64,000 bases of DNA from Cryphonectria parasitica EP155 (taxonomy: Eukaryota; Ascomycota; Sordariomycetes; Diaporthales; Cryphonectriaceae). This document shows, piece after piece, positions 40,629 to 52,919 of the stretch (its first letter is position 1; every line of letters starts with the position of its first letter). The stretch spans positions 1,302,001 through 1,366,000 of the forward strand of contig NW_024468909.1 of NCBI RefSeq assembly GCF_011745365.1, in the 5' to 3' direction. The notes beneath the pieces were generated by a model that was given only the letters and a program-made list of their open reading frames with translations, had not been told where the DNA came from and did not search any database. Made by a program: the position numbers and the translations under genes.

Positions 40629-43133
40629 TCAATCAGCGGCGCCATCCTGGCGAAGAGCGTCAAGAAGGAGAGCATCTAGGCTGTTCTCGCTCGTCTCCGA
40701 CACCGCTGAGGCTCGTCTGGAAGGGCCCCGGCCAGCATCATTGGCAGAGCTTCTTCGTGTCTGGGAACCGTTGTCTGAGATCTTACCAGCCCGAATTCTC
40801 GGCGACCGACGCCTAGGTGACTTCCGAACGCCAGCCTGCGCCGCCCGATGTCTAGGGGTCTCGGCCTCCTGCGTTTGTGAAGCGCCCGCGCCCCGCCTGC
40901 CGGGATGACTGCCAGCGCGAGGGATGCTCACCTGTGTATCATCCCCCAGCTTAGGGTCTACAGCAACAAGAAATTGGTCGACGGGGGGGAGAGGCGGCAT
41001 GGGCAGTTCAGCAAGCTCAGCTTCAACCAAAGGACCCAAGGGATAGTCTATGTAGGAACCTACCGGCATGTTGTCGCCCCGCTGCAGCGCATGATTGTGC
41101 TGCTGCGGCACGTAGTTGTCCTTGTATATAGCATGGTCATCAGCATAGCCGTCAAGGAGGTTTAACGGATATGCAGGCTGTGCCGCGGACGGCTGGGCCT
41201 GCAAAGGCTGAGCACGTGTGGGACCATGTGTGCGTATTCTCTTGCGGGGCGACTCGGGCGCGGGATCAGGCTCAGGCACAGCAGCCGGCGCGTTCTGACC
41301 TTGCTCTCGCTGGGCCCGCATCCGCTTATGTGTCTCGACCTGCTTACTGACATCACCCACGAACTGGTCCAGATGGTTGGTCAACTTACCGCCAGCTTTG
41401 AGCTTCCTCTTTCGCTGAATAATCTTTGTAGAGGGGTTCTCGAGATGAGCCGCTGTGAGACGATGGAACAAGTGATCCTTGTCGTCGAGCACGAAAGGCG
41501 GGCGCGTCACAGGGTCCGGATACGTTGCCGTGAAGGCATGCCACCTAGAACCGATCTCCTCAACCCATGCCTCTATAACACCCTGCTCCAGGTCGTTCAG
41601 GGCCATCGGGTTGTTGGCCTTCGGATTCGTGGTAGCAGGAGGCTCGTGGCCAAACTTGCGATCTTCAGGGACGACAACTACTTGAGGGTCGCGGAAGAGC
41701 TCAATTAGGTTGACCTGCTGCTCGAGGCAGTAGAGGTGCATGTAACCTGCATTGTGGTAAGGGTTCAGCCAGTCTCCGCTCTCATCCTCAAACTCCTGGA
41801 TGCAGATGCGCACCTGGCCTTTCAGAATTGTCCCGCGTTTGTCAGGGCAGCCTTGAAAACGACACTTGAAGCTCTGGCCACCTCGAATATACCGATGGTT
41901 GGCCTGGGAGGGTTGGATCTGGATGCGCAGGATAGGACGACGGGTCTTGTCAGGCCGCTGTGCCGCATACTCAAGGTACTCCAGGAACTCGTTGGCCGTG
42001 AATCGCAGATTCGGCTCAAACTCGACCCCGCTGTAGTTGACTACTTTTCCGCTGTATGGCAAAGTGAGCGCAGGAAGATGACTGATGGAGTAATAGAAAT
42101 CATTTGCAATTGTCGTATCCTTCATCCCGCGCTTGTCTGGTACGCGGCCGTGGTTCCGGGGAATGTGATGCGGGTTAACAAAAGGTGCGATAGTTGATGG
42201 TAGCGGTGGGCGGCCAGAATTGTCTGAGCGAGGGCCTGCGCCCTTGGGCGGAGCATTCGCTCTCGCCGTCGGGGGGGCTTGCCTGGCCGGTGAAGCCGTC
42301 GTTCGGGATCGGGGCCGCTGAAGATTCTGTGCACCTGATCCCATGTAGGCGTTAGTAGAAGATAGGGCCTGTGGAGCGGCTGGCGTCCCATATTGCTGAG
42401 CGCCCGGCGCAGGCGGGGTCTGATAAAGCATAGGGTCCACAGGAACAGGAGGAGCATGTGATTGTGGAAGCTGCCGGAGTGGCTGGTGCTCAAGAAGGTT
42501 CAGCAGAGGTGGTGAGGACGGCGCAGCAGCAACAGGTGTGAGGTATGGCTGGAATTCCTTAAGGTTATCAGACCAGGATGGTAATGCCAGACCATTGAGG
42601 CCAGGTGGGAGTGTCTGATGTTCAAGAAGGTCCGACAGAGTCGATATGCCTTGAAGCTGCGGAGTGTCCTTAGGAGTCGGAAGTGTAGCAGGTGGCAGGG
42701 CATCTAGAGGAGCGACAGGTCCTTGGGCCGGCAGCGGCAAGGCAGCGGCTTGCTGGTTCGCTGCGCTCTCGGCATTGAAGTCCTGGAGGAGAACATCCCA
42801 GGCAGAGTCCCAAATGATCTCCTTGGAACTCTTTCTGCCATTCTTGTCCTGGACAGTGATGGAAAGCCTGGACTGGTTTGAGCCAGCGCCGGAGCTACGG
42901 CGAATTGTTATTACAGAAGCATTGCTTCGTGGCTGGTCTGTGGGTGGTGACGGCTGAGTGAATGGCTGGCCAGCATCGAGGAGGGTGTTGGCCTCAAGAA
43001 CATCTTTTAACCACTGAGGGATATCGGGGTCAGGTATGGCGTTGAAGTCCACACCCTCGAGACCATCCGCAGTGATTTGCAGATCAGGAAAGACCACCTC
43101 ATCCGGGAGGTTAGGCTGCCGATCTTGTGACAT
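40629..43133 (-). CDS. Large conserved-looking protein with disordered ends, 834 aa
   Basis: Single exon from the ATG at 43133; the open frame before it crosses a T28 run and is 5' leader. The first 330 residues are Pro/Gln/Ser/Leu rich and disordered, with four spaced EHQ motifs (LLEHQ, LLEHQP) that look like short binding peptides. Residues about 340-560 look folded: YYSISHLPALTLPYSG, EFEPNLRFTANEFLEYLEYA, and a Cys pair region FKCRFQGCPDKRG followed by VRICIQEFEDESGDWLNPYHNAGYMHLYCLEQ that could bind zinc. A basic helix KIIQRKRKLKAGGKL and a long basic RRRSPRIRAG tail follow, suggesting a nuclear protein. I do not recognise the family. The fold and location are inferences. Confidence 0.78.
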   Translation of the reverse strand: MSQDRQPNLPDEVVFPDLQITADGLEGVDFNAIPDPDIPQWLKDVLEANTLLDAGQPFTQPSPPTDQPRSNASVITIRRSSGAGSNQSRLSITVQDKNGRKSSKEIIWDSAWDVLLQDFNAESAANQQAAALPLPAQGPVAPLDALPPATLPTPKDTPQLQGISTLSDLLEHQTLPPGLNGLALPSWSDNLKEFQPYLTPVAAAPSSPPLLNLLEHQPLRQLPQSHAPPVPVDPMLYQTPPAPGAQQYGTPAAPQALSSTNAYMGSGAQNLQRPRSRTTASPARQAPPTARANAPPKGAGPRSDNSGRPPLPSTIAPFVNPHHIPRNHGRVPDKRGMKDTTIANDFYYSISHLPALTLPYSGKVVNYSGVEFEPNLRFTANEFLEYLEYAAQRPDKTRRPILRIQIQPSQANHRYIRGGQSFKCRFQGCPDKRGTILKGQVRICIQEFEDESGDWLNPYHNAGYMHLYCLEQQVNLIELFRDPQVVVVPEDRKFGHEPPATTNPKANNPMALNDLEQGVIEAWVEEIGSRWHAFTATYPDPVTRPPFVLDDKDHLFHRLTAAHLENPSTKIIQRKRKLKAGGKLTNHLDQFVGDVSKQVETHKRMRAQREQGQNAPAAVPEPDPAPESPRKRIRTHGPTRAQPLQAQPSAAQPAYPLNLLDGYADDHAIYKDNYVPQQHNHALQRGDNMPVGSYIDYPLGPLVEAELAELPMPPLPPVDQFLVAVDPKLGDDTQVSIPRAGSHPGRRGAGASQTQEAETPRHRAAQAGVRKSPRRRSPRIRAGKISDNGSQTRRSSANDAGRGPSRRASAVSETSENSLDALLLDALRQDGAAD

Positions 43134-45252
43134 GATTGCTGAGTCGCTGGGGTCGAAAGTTGAGTGGGCATGGAACCTTTTTTTTTTTTTTTTTTTTTTT
43201 TTTTTGGAAGGATGGAAGTATGGAATGACACGAAAATTTAAACGTCGAAAGAGCTCCAGCCGGACATGAGGAACAATCTGGTTGTTATAGGGCCGAGGAC
43301 AAAGAACACACATTCATAGCAACAGTAAAGTTGCTATTATGTGCGAGAAACCAAGAAAGAAGTTGTTTCCAAAGCCTTGTGCCATAAATAGCCCAGATGC
43401 ACAACGGTATTGTTGAAGCGAAATCTTTTGATCGTCAAAGGCGCGGGCTGGAGCATCTCATTGAGAGATATGAAGCTGTAAAGAAATAGTAAGTATCTGG
43501 GACGATACCAGAGGGGGCTGTCCAGATCCAATCATGTCATCCTCAAAGGAAAGGAAAAAGAAGAAGAAGAAAAGCCAGGGAAGAAAAGGAAACGGGAAAA
43601 GAGAGTGCTCCTCATGTTTTTGCCTATCATCAACATCAGCAGTGTTGCCAAAGATATAGCTGACGGATGGATAGAAATTAGATTGATGAAGCAAGGTGTC
43701 AGAGAAGAGAGCTCAATGCATTTTATCAACAGGGCAGTATTCAGAACAGGTCTGTGAATGCGAAATTTCTCATCATACGGGGTATGTTCAGATAGGGAGG
43801 GAGGTGATGTACTGACCATGATGAGACGCGGTTGCTGTCTTGGAGGCATCTCACGTGCCCCCCGTTAGCCATGATAGTGTATCACAGCATTGTTCTTTCG
43901 GGGACAAGACATTGCAAAGCCACATTGCAAAGCCACACCTGTCTTTGCTAGTGCCGTCAGATGTGCTAATCAAAGCATTAGTAGTATCCGTTGTTGGGGC
44001 CATGAGCTGATGGTAGTCATCGTGACCAAAGTCTGCAGAAAACTTCTTTCGTGGAAATGAACAGCTTTGACTTGCGTGAGGAATGCTCGAGCTGGACCTA
44101 GAAAATCGCACCACGATTTAACCAGGTGGGTGGGGCTCGTGTCTGGGGTTGATCTAACTGGATCGGGCGTTAGTATCATAAATACAAAGCAGTTTGGGCT
44201 CTGTGGAAAATCCCATAGCACGGACCGAATGCCCCGTTGTAGCACGGAGCACTTCGGTAAGTACTTAAGTATGCAGGTACGATGTACTATGGTAATCCGA
44301 GTGGCCATGCCACTTTCACCATCTCCGAACCTCCAGGTTTTCAGAGCTCGAAGCTCTCTATACACTTCTTCTCACGTATACAAACTACTATGGTACTGTT
44401 GTGTTGCTTTATTTAGAGCGCTACTGTCCAAATACCTGCGCGCATACACTTCCTTCTCTTAAATCAGCCCGGTCACCCGAGAAAGACCCCAATTTGGTGG
44501 GCCAAGCCGCACCGTCTAACCTGAGTTGGGCTCAATCCTTCAACTGCCCCTGAACAGTTAAGCCGAGAGAGACCTTGCATTGAGGTCAGGGAATTGGCGC
44601 TGAGAGGGGGGGGGCACAACACTTACGTCACGAGACAGCCATCAACTCTGGCTTTTACTTTTGACACCTCTTCAAATTCCCTGAAAGATACAACCCCGGA
44701 CTCGAGGGCTTTGTATAAGGACTATTTCCCTGGTGACGGGCCCTGAGGAGAACTGAGCCACCTTCTGAGCCCACACACTCACTGGACCCCACTCAAATGG
44801 GCGATCAAGCAAGCACATTTGAGGTGAGGTTTGAACTGCAGTCCCAACCACCGACAGGTTCACAAACACAAACACATACGCAAAACAAGACCTGCCAGGT
44901 TCTGCACAACGTACACAGTCCAGCAGGCTCTCAGCTTGATCTTTGATACCTGTTGCCCTGTCCTGCCGCCACTGCAGGGTCTCCGAAGTCTGGGGACAAG
45001 GGCAGTCGGCCGACAGTAGTCTTTCTTTACTCGGCCTGCACCTCGACCTCCACCTGAACATTTCCCATCTCCAACCGCACACCACCACCACCGACTTTGT
45101 TTTGTCCTCCTTGCTCAAACCCCAATCAACCTCGATCACCACAGGCGCGCACACCCATGCACTGCCAGCTTGGCTTGTCAACCCTGCTCCCAGCAAACCG
45201 CTCTTTACACTACACTCTCGCTCCCGACCTGGCTCCCACAACATAGCCCACC
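43134..45252. other. Intergenic region, divergent promoters
   Basis: 2.1 kb between the 834-residue gene and CPS1. A T28 run at 43178-43205 lies in the leader of the former. A G9 run is at 44606-44614. The last 250 bases before 45253 are CT/CA-rich leader of CPS1. Frames at 43537-44365 and 44672-45358 are not convincing. Confidence 0.5.
43178..43205. repeat. T28 homopolymer in a 5' leader
   Basis: Twenty-eight T on the plus strand, read as A28 on the leader of the minus-strand 834-residue gene, about 45 bases before its ATG. Confidence 0.88.
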
Positions 45253-48200
45253 ATGGCGGCAGAGCTGGCTCCAGACCTGCAGGAGAGGTTGGACGAGCTA
45301 GAGAAAGAATTGGAGGTGAGTTCCAGGCTCTCGCTTTGGATGCCATCACGTTCGTCACGGCGGGTTCCTGGTCACTGCCGCCGCCCGCGCCCGACTCTCA
45401 CGTCCGGACTGGACCTCGACGGGAATGTCGATCCCGCCCGCCGCCTTAGATTCTGCATTCCAGCGCTCTTCTCGCGAGACAGGACAAGCTAGCTAACCAA
45501 TATGCTCTGCCACGCAGGAAGGCGATATTACTGAGAAGGGGTATGTCATTTCCTCTCGCCCCCCCCCCCCTCCATCTCCACCCGCTTGCCTCTCTACCGC
45601 CGAGGACTCTTGGGCGCGAGCTCGCAAACGCATTCGTAATCACAACCCTTCTGCAACGCGTGTTCACCGCTGACCGTCTTGAACCTCCTCGCCTTCCAGA
45701 TATCACAAGCGGAGAACACAACTGCTCTCTCAGTACGGTGCCCTTCCGACAGAGTCTCAATCCGGCCTGCGCATACACTCTGCCGACAGCTCTTCGCATC
45801 CTTCCAACGATGGCACGAGAGCAGGTGCTCTGGCCGCTCTGAGTGCGAACTCTCCAAGCCCTGTCAGTCCATTGACACCAACCACCGACCTCACCTCCCC
45901 TGTCGGCGGCCGAGCGCCATCGCCCTTTTCGCAGCGGGCTCAGAGCCCTTATTCCATCCCTCCCGAACAACACCCGGCCAACTTGTTAGCCCCTGGCGGC
46001 TCCTTCGCCGACTCGCGCCCGGATATGCGACAGCGCAATTCGCTCTTCCTCATGCCGGGCCTCGACCAGGCGAGCGATGACCATACGCGGTCGCCCACGA
46101 TGGCGTCAGCCGACTATGCTTTCAACCCTGAACGCCATGGCGACTACGGAGGACCCGAGCGGCGCAATACGTACGACAGCAGGACGGGCACCTTGCTCGA
46201 CTCACAAGGCTACTTCTCCGACTTCGCTGGCCAACAGGCTTACGATCAGATGCCCTCGGAGCAGTATGGCGGACCCCAGCGCTACTCTGCCAGCGATGCC
46301 TTTTCCCCGACAGCCGCAATGGCTCCTCCAATGCTCTCGACGAACGACCTTCCCACCGACGAGATTCTCGAGTTTCTAATGCCCCTAGAGCCTCGCGAGG
46401 TCCCCTTTGCCATATCCGACCCGCACAATTCGCACGTCCAGATGTCTCAGTTCGACAACATAGCTGCCGTGCTGCGCCATCGGGGTCGCACATCAGCCAA
46501 GCTCCCTGCGTACTGGGTGCTCGACAGCCGCGGGAAAGAGACTGCATCTATAACCTGGGATAAGCTTGCTTCTAGGGCGGAGAAGGTGGCTCAGGTCATA
46601 AGAGACAAGAGTTCTTTGTACCGTGGGGACCGGGTCGCCCTGATATATCGCGACACTGAGGTCATCGACTTCGCCATCGCCTTGCTTGGGTGTTTTATCG
46701 CCGGCGTCGTGGCTGTGCCCATCAACGAGCTTCAAGACTACCAGAAACTGAACCTGATCCTGACCTCCACACAAGCACACCTTGCCTTGACGACCGACAA
46801 CAACTTGAAGGCATTCCAGCGAGACATCACCGTACAGAAGCTCACGTGGCCCAAGGGCGTCGAGTGGTGGAAGACAAACGAGTTCGGCAGCTATCATCCC
46901 AAGAAGAAGGACGATACCCCGGCACTGTCCGTGCCAGACCTGGCCTATGTCGAGTTTTCCAGAGCCCCAACCGGCGACCTGAGAGGCGTGGTTCTGAGCC
47001 ACCGGACCATCATGCACCAGATGGCTTGCCTGAGCGCCATTGTATCCCAAGTACCTGGCAACTCTCCCGGAGATACCTTCAGTCAATCTCTGCGCGACAA
47101 GAACGGACGGCTGATTGGCGGTAGCGCAGGCAGCGAGATCCTGCTCTCGTATTTGGATCCCCGTCAGGGCATAGGCATGATTCTCGGGGTCCTTCTCACT
47201 GTATACGGCGGACATACTACCGTCTGGGTCGAGAATAAGGCCGTCGAGGTGCCGGGTCTCTACGCGCATCTCATCACCAAATACAAGGCTACACTTATGG
47301 TGGCCGACTATCCTGGGCTCAAGCGGGCCGCCTACAACTACCAGCAGGATCCAATGACGACTCGGAACTTTAAGAAGGGAACCGAACCGAATTTCCAGTC
47401 GGTCAAGCTATGTCTGATAGATACCGTCACCGTTGACAGCGAGTTTCATGAGGTCTTGGCAGATCGATGGCTGCGGCCGCTGCGAAATCCGAGAGCGCGA
47501 GAAGTTGTGGCTCCCATGCTGTGCCTTCCTGAACATGGAGGCATGGTCATCAGCGTACGTGACTGGTTGGGGGGTGAGGAGCGCATGGGATGCCCCCTCA
47601 AGCTGGACGTAGACGACGATGAAGATTCTGAGGAGGAGAAGGTCCAGGAGGAGAAGGAAAAGCCGTCCAATGGCTTTGGAAGTCTCCTCAGTGGCGGCCC
47701 GACCAATGTCACAGAAGAGCGCGCCAAGAACGAGCTGAGCGAGGTACTGCTCGACAGGGAAGCATTGAAGTCCAACGAGGTTCTGGTCGTTGCCATAGGT
47801 GACGAGGCCCGAAAGAAGGCCAACGACCCGAGTACGGTCCGCGTTGGAGCCTTCGGATACCCGATACCTGACGCCACACTGGCCGTTGTCGATCCAGAGA
47901 CAGGTCTGCTTTCCTCGCCGCATTCGATCGGTGAGATCTGGGTGGATTCTCCCTCTCTATCGGGTGGATTTTGGGCTTTGCCTAAGCATACAGAGCAGAT
48001 CTTCCATGCCAGGCCTTTCAAGTTTGAACCAGGCAACCCCACACCGACTGCTGTCGAGCCTGAGTTCCTTCGAACCGGTCTTCTCGGCACTGTCATCGAG
48101 GGCAAAATCTTTGTTCTGGGGCTATACGAGGACCGCATCAGACAAAAGGTGGAGTGGGTCGAGCATGGACACGAAATTGCAGAGTACCGGTACTTCTTTG

Positions 48201-51172
48201 TTCAGCACATCGTTGTCAGCATCATGCGTAACATCCCCAAGATTTTCGACTGCTCAGCATTCGACATATTTGTCAACGAAGAGCATCTGCCCGTCGTGGT
48301 GCTCGAGTCGACAGCAGCGTCGACGGCACCTGCAACTTCCGGCGGCCCACCACGACAGCTGGATACGGCTCTTCTCGACTCCCTATCGGAGAGGTGCATG
48401 GAGATTTTAATGCAAGAACACCATTTGCGTGTTTACTGCGTATTGATCACCGCACCAAACTCGCTGCCCAGAGTCCAGAAGAACGGCCGTAGGGAGATCG
48501 GGAACATGCTCTGCCGCAAGGAATTTGACCTTGGTAACCTGCCTGCGGTTCACGTCAAGTTTGGTGTGGAACATGCCGTACAGAATCTGCCTGTTGGTGT
48601 CGACCCAATGGGTGGTATCTGGTCCCTCCTTGCTTCAGAGTCACGGGCCGACGTGCTAGGCCCTGTCGAGAGACAGTATTCTGGCATTGACCGTCGAGAA
48701 GTTGTCATCGACGACCGTACTTCGACTCCTCTCAACAATTTCAAGAGCATTACCGACCTCATCCAGTGGAGAGTAGCCAGGCAACCTGAAGAGTTGTCAT
48801 ACTGCACGATCGACGGCAAGGGCAAAGAGGGCAAGGGCATTACCTGGAAGAAATTCGATACCAGGGTGGCAGCAGTTGCCATGTATCTCAAGAATAAGGT
48901 TAAGATCCGGCCTCGAGATCATATCATTCTCATGTACACCCACTCGGAGGAATTTGTCTTCGCGGTACATGCATGCATCAACCTTGGCGCTATCGTCATT
49001 CCCTGCGCTCCGATGGATCAAAATCGTCTGCCCGAAGATGTGCCGGCTTTCCTCCATCTTGTCGGCGACTACAATGTCAGGGCTGTACTAGTCAACCAGG
49101 ACGTTGACCATCTTCTGAAGATGAAGCCGGTAGCTCAGCATGTCAAGCAGTCTGCGTCCATCCTGAAGATAGGTGTGCCGCCTGTTTACAACACCACCAA
49201 GCCACCGAAGCAGAACAATGGACTAAGAGATCTGGGTATTACGGTGGACCCTTCATGGGTCCAGCCCGGCTACCCGGTCGTCATTTGGACGTACTGGACT
49301 CCCGATCAGCGAAGACTCGCTGTACAGCTGAGCCACGAGACGATCTTGGGCATGTGCAAGGTCCAGAAGGAGACGTGTCAGATGACTAGCTCCAGGCCTG
49401 TCTTGGGCTGTGTTCGGAGTACCACAGGCCTAGGCTTCATCCACACCTGCCTGATGGGCATCTATATTGGCACGCCCACCTACATATTATCGCCGGTGGA
49501 GTTCGCACAGAATCCCATGTCGCTATTCATGATCCTCTCCCGGTATAAGATCAAAGACACGTACGCGACGCCTCAGATGCTCGACCACGCGATGGCTCTG
49601 ATGCCCGGAAAGGGGTTCACCCTGCATGAGCTGAAGAACATGATGATCACCGCGGAGGGCCGCCCACGTATCGACATCTTCCAGAAGGTTCGACTGCATT
49701 TCGCAGCAACTGGACTCGACCGCACAGCGATCAACACGGTCTACTCTCATGTGCTGAACCCGATGATTGCATCGCGTTCATACATGTGCATAGAGCCAAT
49801 CGAGTTGTGGCTGGACACCAAGGCCCTCCGAAGAGGTCTTGTCATACCCACCGACGTCGATACCGATCCCAAGGCATTGCTCGTACAAGATTCCGGCATG
49901 GTTCCTGTATCAACACAGATAGCAATCGTCAACCCCGAGAGCCGACTTCTCTGCGGAGACGGCGAGTACGGTGAGGTATGGGTCGACTCGGAGGCCTGTG
50001 TCAAGGGCTTCTATGGCTCGAAAGACATATTTGATGCCGAACGGTTCGATGGCCGGACGATCGACGGCGATCCGAACATTAGCTATGTCCGTACTGGAGA
50101 CCTCGGGTTTCTTCACAACGTCAGCAGACCCATCGGCCCAGGCGGTGCTCAGGTGGATATGCAGGTGCTATTTGTGCTGGGCAGCATCGGCGAGACATTC
50201 GAGATCAATGGGCTTAGCCATTTCCCCATGGATATCGAGGCTTCTGTAGAACGAAGTCATCGGAATATCATGACTGGCGGCTGGTAAGCAAAGCCCCACC
50301 CAGTGAGATTCGATTGAGTGACAAGTGGACTAACGAGAAATGTCGACAGCGCTGTGTTTCAAGCCGGTGGCCTCGTCGTGGTCATCGTCGAAGTAGGCCG
50401 CAAGGCTTATCTCGCATCCATTGTCCCTGTAATTGTCAATGCCATCCTCAACGAGCATCAGGTGGTCGTCGATATTGTTGCTTTTGTCCACAGGGGCGAT
50501 TTTCCCCGCTCTCGCCTGGGTGAGAAGCAGAGAGGCAAAATCCTGGCTGGTTGGGTTTCCCGCAAGATGAGGACGATAGCACAGTTCGCCATCCGCGACA
50601 CCTCCACCAACTTGGGGGCTGGCGAAGCTGAAGGTGCCCCAGACGGGCATAGGGCAAGCTACGGCAGCTTCAGAAGCAGTAGTGGCGCACAGATCGGCCT
50701 GGCGGCGGTGGGCAGTACGTTGCGCAACGTCGAACCGGCCCCTCAGATACTTGAGCAGAGAGAGCTGGAGCAACAGCTCGAGCACATGGGTGCCCTTCCA
50801 CCTGAGGAAATGAGAACTGGACTTGCTCATGGCAGTGATTCTCACACGAACGGCCGTGACGAGATGACACCGACAGGGCCACGCGCCTCTCAGGATTCTC
50901 ATGCTTTCGACCTTCCCGATTTCAACCAATTCGACTCAACCGATGTACCGCCAGGTGTTGGTCCCAAGCCGACCCAGCAGACCCCCGAGATCAGGCTGGC
51001 CGAATTCCAGGAAAGCGGGCAGATGGTTGATTGGCGGGGCCACCCTGTTTCACAGGACGGCGCAGGCGGCCACGCCCGCAATTCATCGATACAGAATGAC
51101 GAAGACTGGGCCGCTGATGCCATCGCCGGAATGAATCTCGTCGATCGAAATGATATAGGCAGGGGCTACTAG
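45253..51172 (+). CDS. CPS1: CPS1/DIP2-type protein, two adenylate-forming domains
   Basis: Exons 45253-45315, 45518-45540, 45700-50283 and 50350-51172 give 1830 residues; all joins hold frame. The first coding stretch (LAPDLQERLDELEKELE, then GDITEKG, then YHKRRTQLLSQYG) is a DMAP1-binding helical domain. Two AMP-binding-like domains follow, the first around residues 200-840, the second around 920-1530, with a C-terminal domain (AVFQAGGLVVVIVEVGRKAYLAS) and a polar tail. The core adenylation motifs are degenerate: FSRAPTGDLRGVVLSH near residue 447 and IWTYWTPDQRRLAVQLSH near 1222 lack the SGTTGxPK signature. This is the DIP2/CPS1 layout, whose animal members act in lipid and neuron biology and whose fungal members affect growth and virulence in plant pathogens. 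Catalysis is uncertain. Confidence 0.93.
45559..45570. repeat. C12 homopolymer inside a CPS1 intron
   Basis: Twelve C in the intron 45541-45699, close to its donor. Confidence 0.88.
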
Positions 51173-52041
51173 GTGTGGCATCCTCTCAGACCGTGAAGGC
51201 TCGAGGTCGGTGGATGTAGCAGTATTTTTCCTTTTCCTCTTTTTGTTTCTCCTCACAGTTTTGTTGGAACGCGCTCTAACGCCCATCGGTGGAGCTGACT
51301 CTGTCTTCTTTCTCTTTTGACTTAATTATCTCGTTACATTGCTCGCATCCCGCATCTGCGTTCGACGCGGTTAGAGTAGCACAGCACCAAGGGGTTGGCT
51401 CGTCAGTTTCTGTGCGTTTTGCTGGATTGTATTTCTTATGATGATGGCACGACTTTCATTGCTAGGAGGAGCACATGGAAAATGGACGAGGCAGGATTTG
51501 TTCATGTGCACATATTCACGATAATTTATATATTGCACTGCGATAGATCATCAGCGTCTAGCTGAAAGAGACCAGGTGTGTCTAGCAGGACTTTTAGAAC
51601 ACAGCCGTACATCATACCCGCGTGACTTTTATTACGTTCTACCTCATGATCGCTCTGTATAAACAAGCTTGAATGCAAAAGACACACAGCAATGCTGTGG
51701 TTTCAATCATTGAAAGCAGTCGCTAGCCATGTTTTCTGATACCTGGTGACTGTGATTTCTCTACCTATTTGTTCATATCATCAAGTGGGGCACAGACTGC
51801 ATTCATCAGTTTATCAATGTGCTGTGATCTCAGCCTCAACACACACCCTCTGAAAGTGGGGTCATGCAAGGCAACAGCAAGCACCACAGCCATCGCTCCC
51901 CTCCTCCGTTTGCTTCTTCGTCTGCTACTTCTTCTGCTACTTCATCCTGTTTTTTCTCATGACAAACACTGTTTCTTGACTCGAATGGGATGAGAACATC
52001 AGTTCCGGCTACTACCAAACTTGTCTAGCTAGGCTTTCAGG
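51173..52041. other. Intergenic region
   Basis: 870 bases between CPS1 and the RING-YEATS gene; pyrimidine-rich near 51230-51320 and 51900-51960. No gene seen. Confidence 0.5.
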
Positions 52042-52919
52042 ATGACTGCAGACTACGATGATGAAGATGTATGCCCAATTTGTCACAATCTTCTCCAGGA
52101 TCCAGTCAAAACTTCTTGTGGTCACTCAACCTGCAGAGTCTGTCTCTTGACGTGGATATCATTTGCAAATGATGGCCCACAACGCATCGAGCAGTCCTTC
52201 CAGATACCAGCCAAGCCAACCATCGATGGGCTGAGCCTTACATGCACCCTTTGCAGAGCTGAGACAAAAGCATTTCCAGACACGACAAGACGATGCCAGC
52301 TACAACAAAGGTATCCTGCCGCATACCAAAAGCGTACTATGGAAGATAATGGTGGTGCCATCAATGACATGGTAATTCAGATCGGGAACAAGCACAAAAC
52401 CGTCCCGCCTACCATCTCGCCGTTGTCTGGAATGGTCCGTACTCATTACTGGACGTTTTTTCTCGTCAGCTCCCAACCACAAGTAATTGAGTCTGTCGAT
52501 ATCATTCTACATGGAACTTTCCGAAATGCACGCTTCGTCACGCTGCGTAAGCCTCCCTTCACCAAGTCATCATTGGGCTGGGGCTATTTTGAACTCACTG
52601 CGTTGTAAGTGAACAAAAGCTTTGCTGGATCCCCGAACTCCAGCTCCGATGACAGGAACTGCCTAGAATTACTCAGCCAGGTCAAGGTGCTAATACAAGG
52701 GCTTGAAGCATCACACTGCGCGAGGGTTGGGAGTGGGTCAGCTCAGATGCCATATCCAGCACATCGAAAGGAGACAGGAGGGACAGACTGGCGATGAAGT
52801 GGATGCTTGACTTTGACAGGCACGGTAGCCAGTCGCTCATGATGGAGCAATTTCGAAGACGAGACTCTTGGGATGACATTGTGGAGTCATTACAAAACTT
52901 GTTCGTGGACGCCGAGTAG
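52042..52919 (+). CDS. RING finger plus YEATS domain protein
   Basis: Exons 52042-52604 and 52709-52919 give 257 residues; the 104-base intron has GTAAGT, a GCTAAT branch and TTGAAG, and joins in phase 2. The N-terminal RING has CPICHNLLQDPVKTSCGH-STCRVC and a distant CTLC, as in E3 ubiquitin ligases. After a short linker the YEATS domain follows: IQIGNKHKTVPP, HYWTFFLVSS, VIESVDIILHGTF, RKPPFTKSSLGWGYFEL, and after the intron ITLREGWEW and MKWMLDFD. YEATS domains read acylated histone lysines. The pair would couple such a mark to ubiquitin transfer; that link is inference. The second exon confirms the domain, since the first ends in its middle. The aromatic cage cannot be fully judged by eye. 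Confidence 0.85.

Noticed and set aside
44672..45358. 228-codon minus-strand frame over the CPS1 start
   Set aside because: Overlaps the leader and first exon of CPS1 on the other strand; no recognisable motif.
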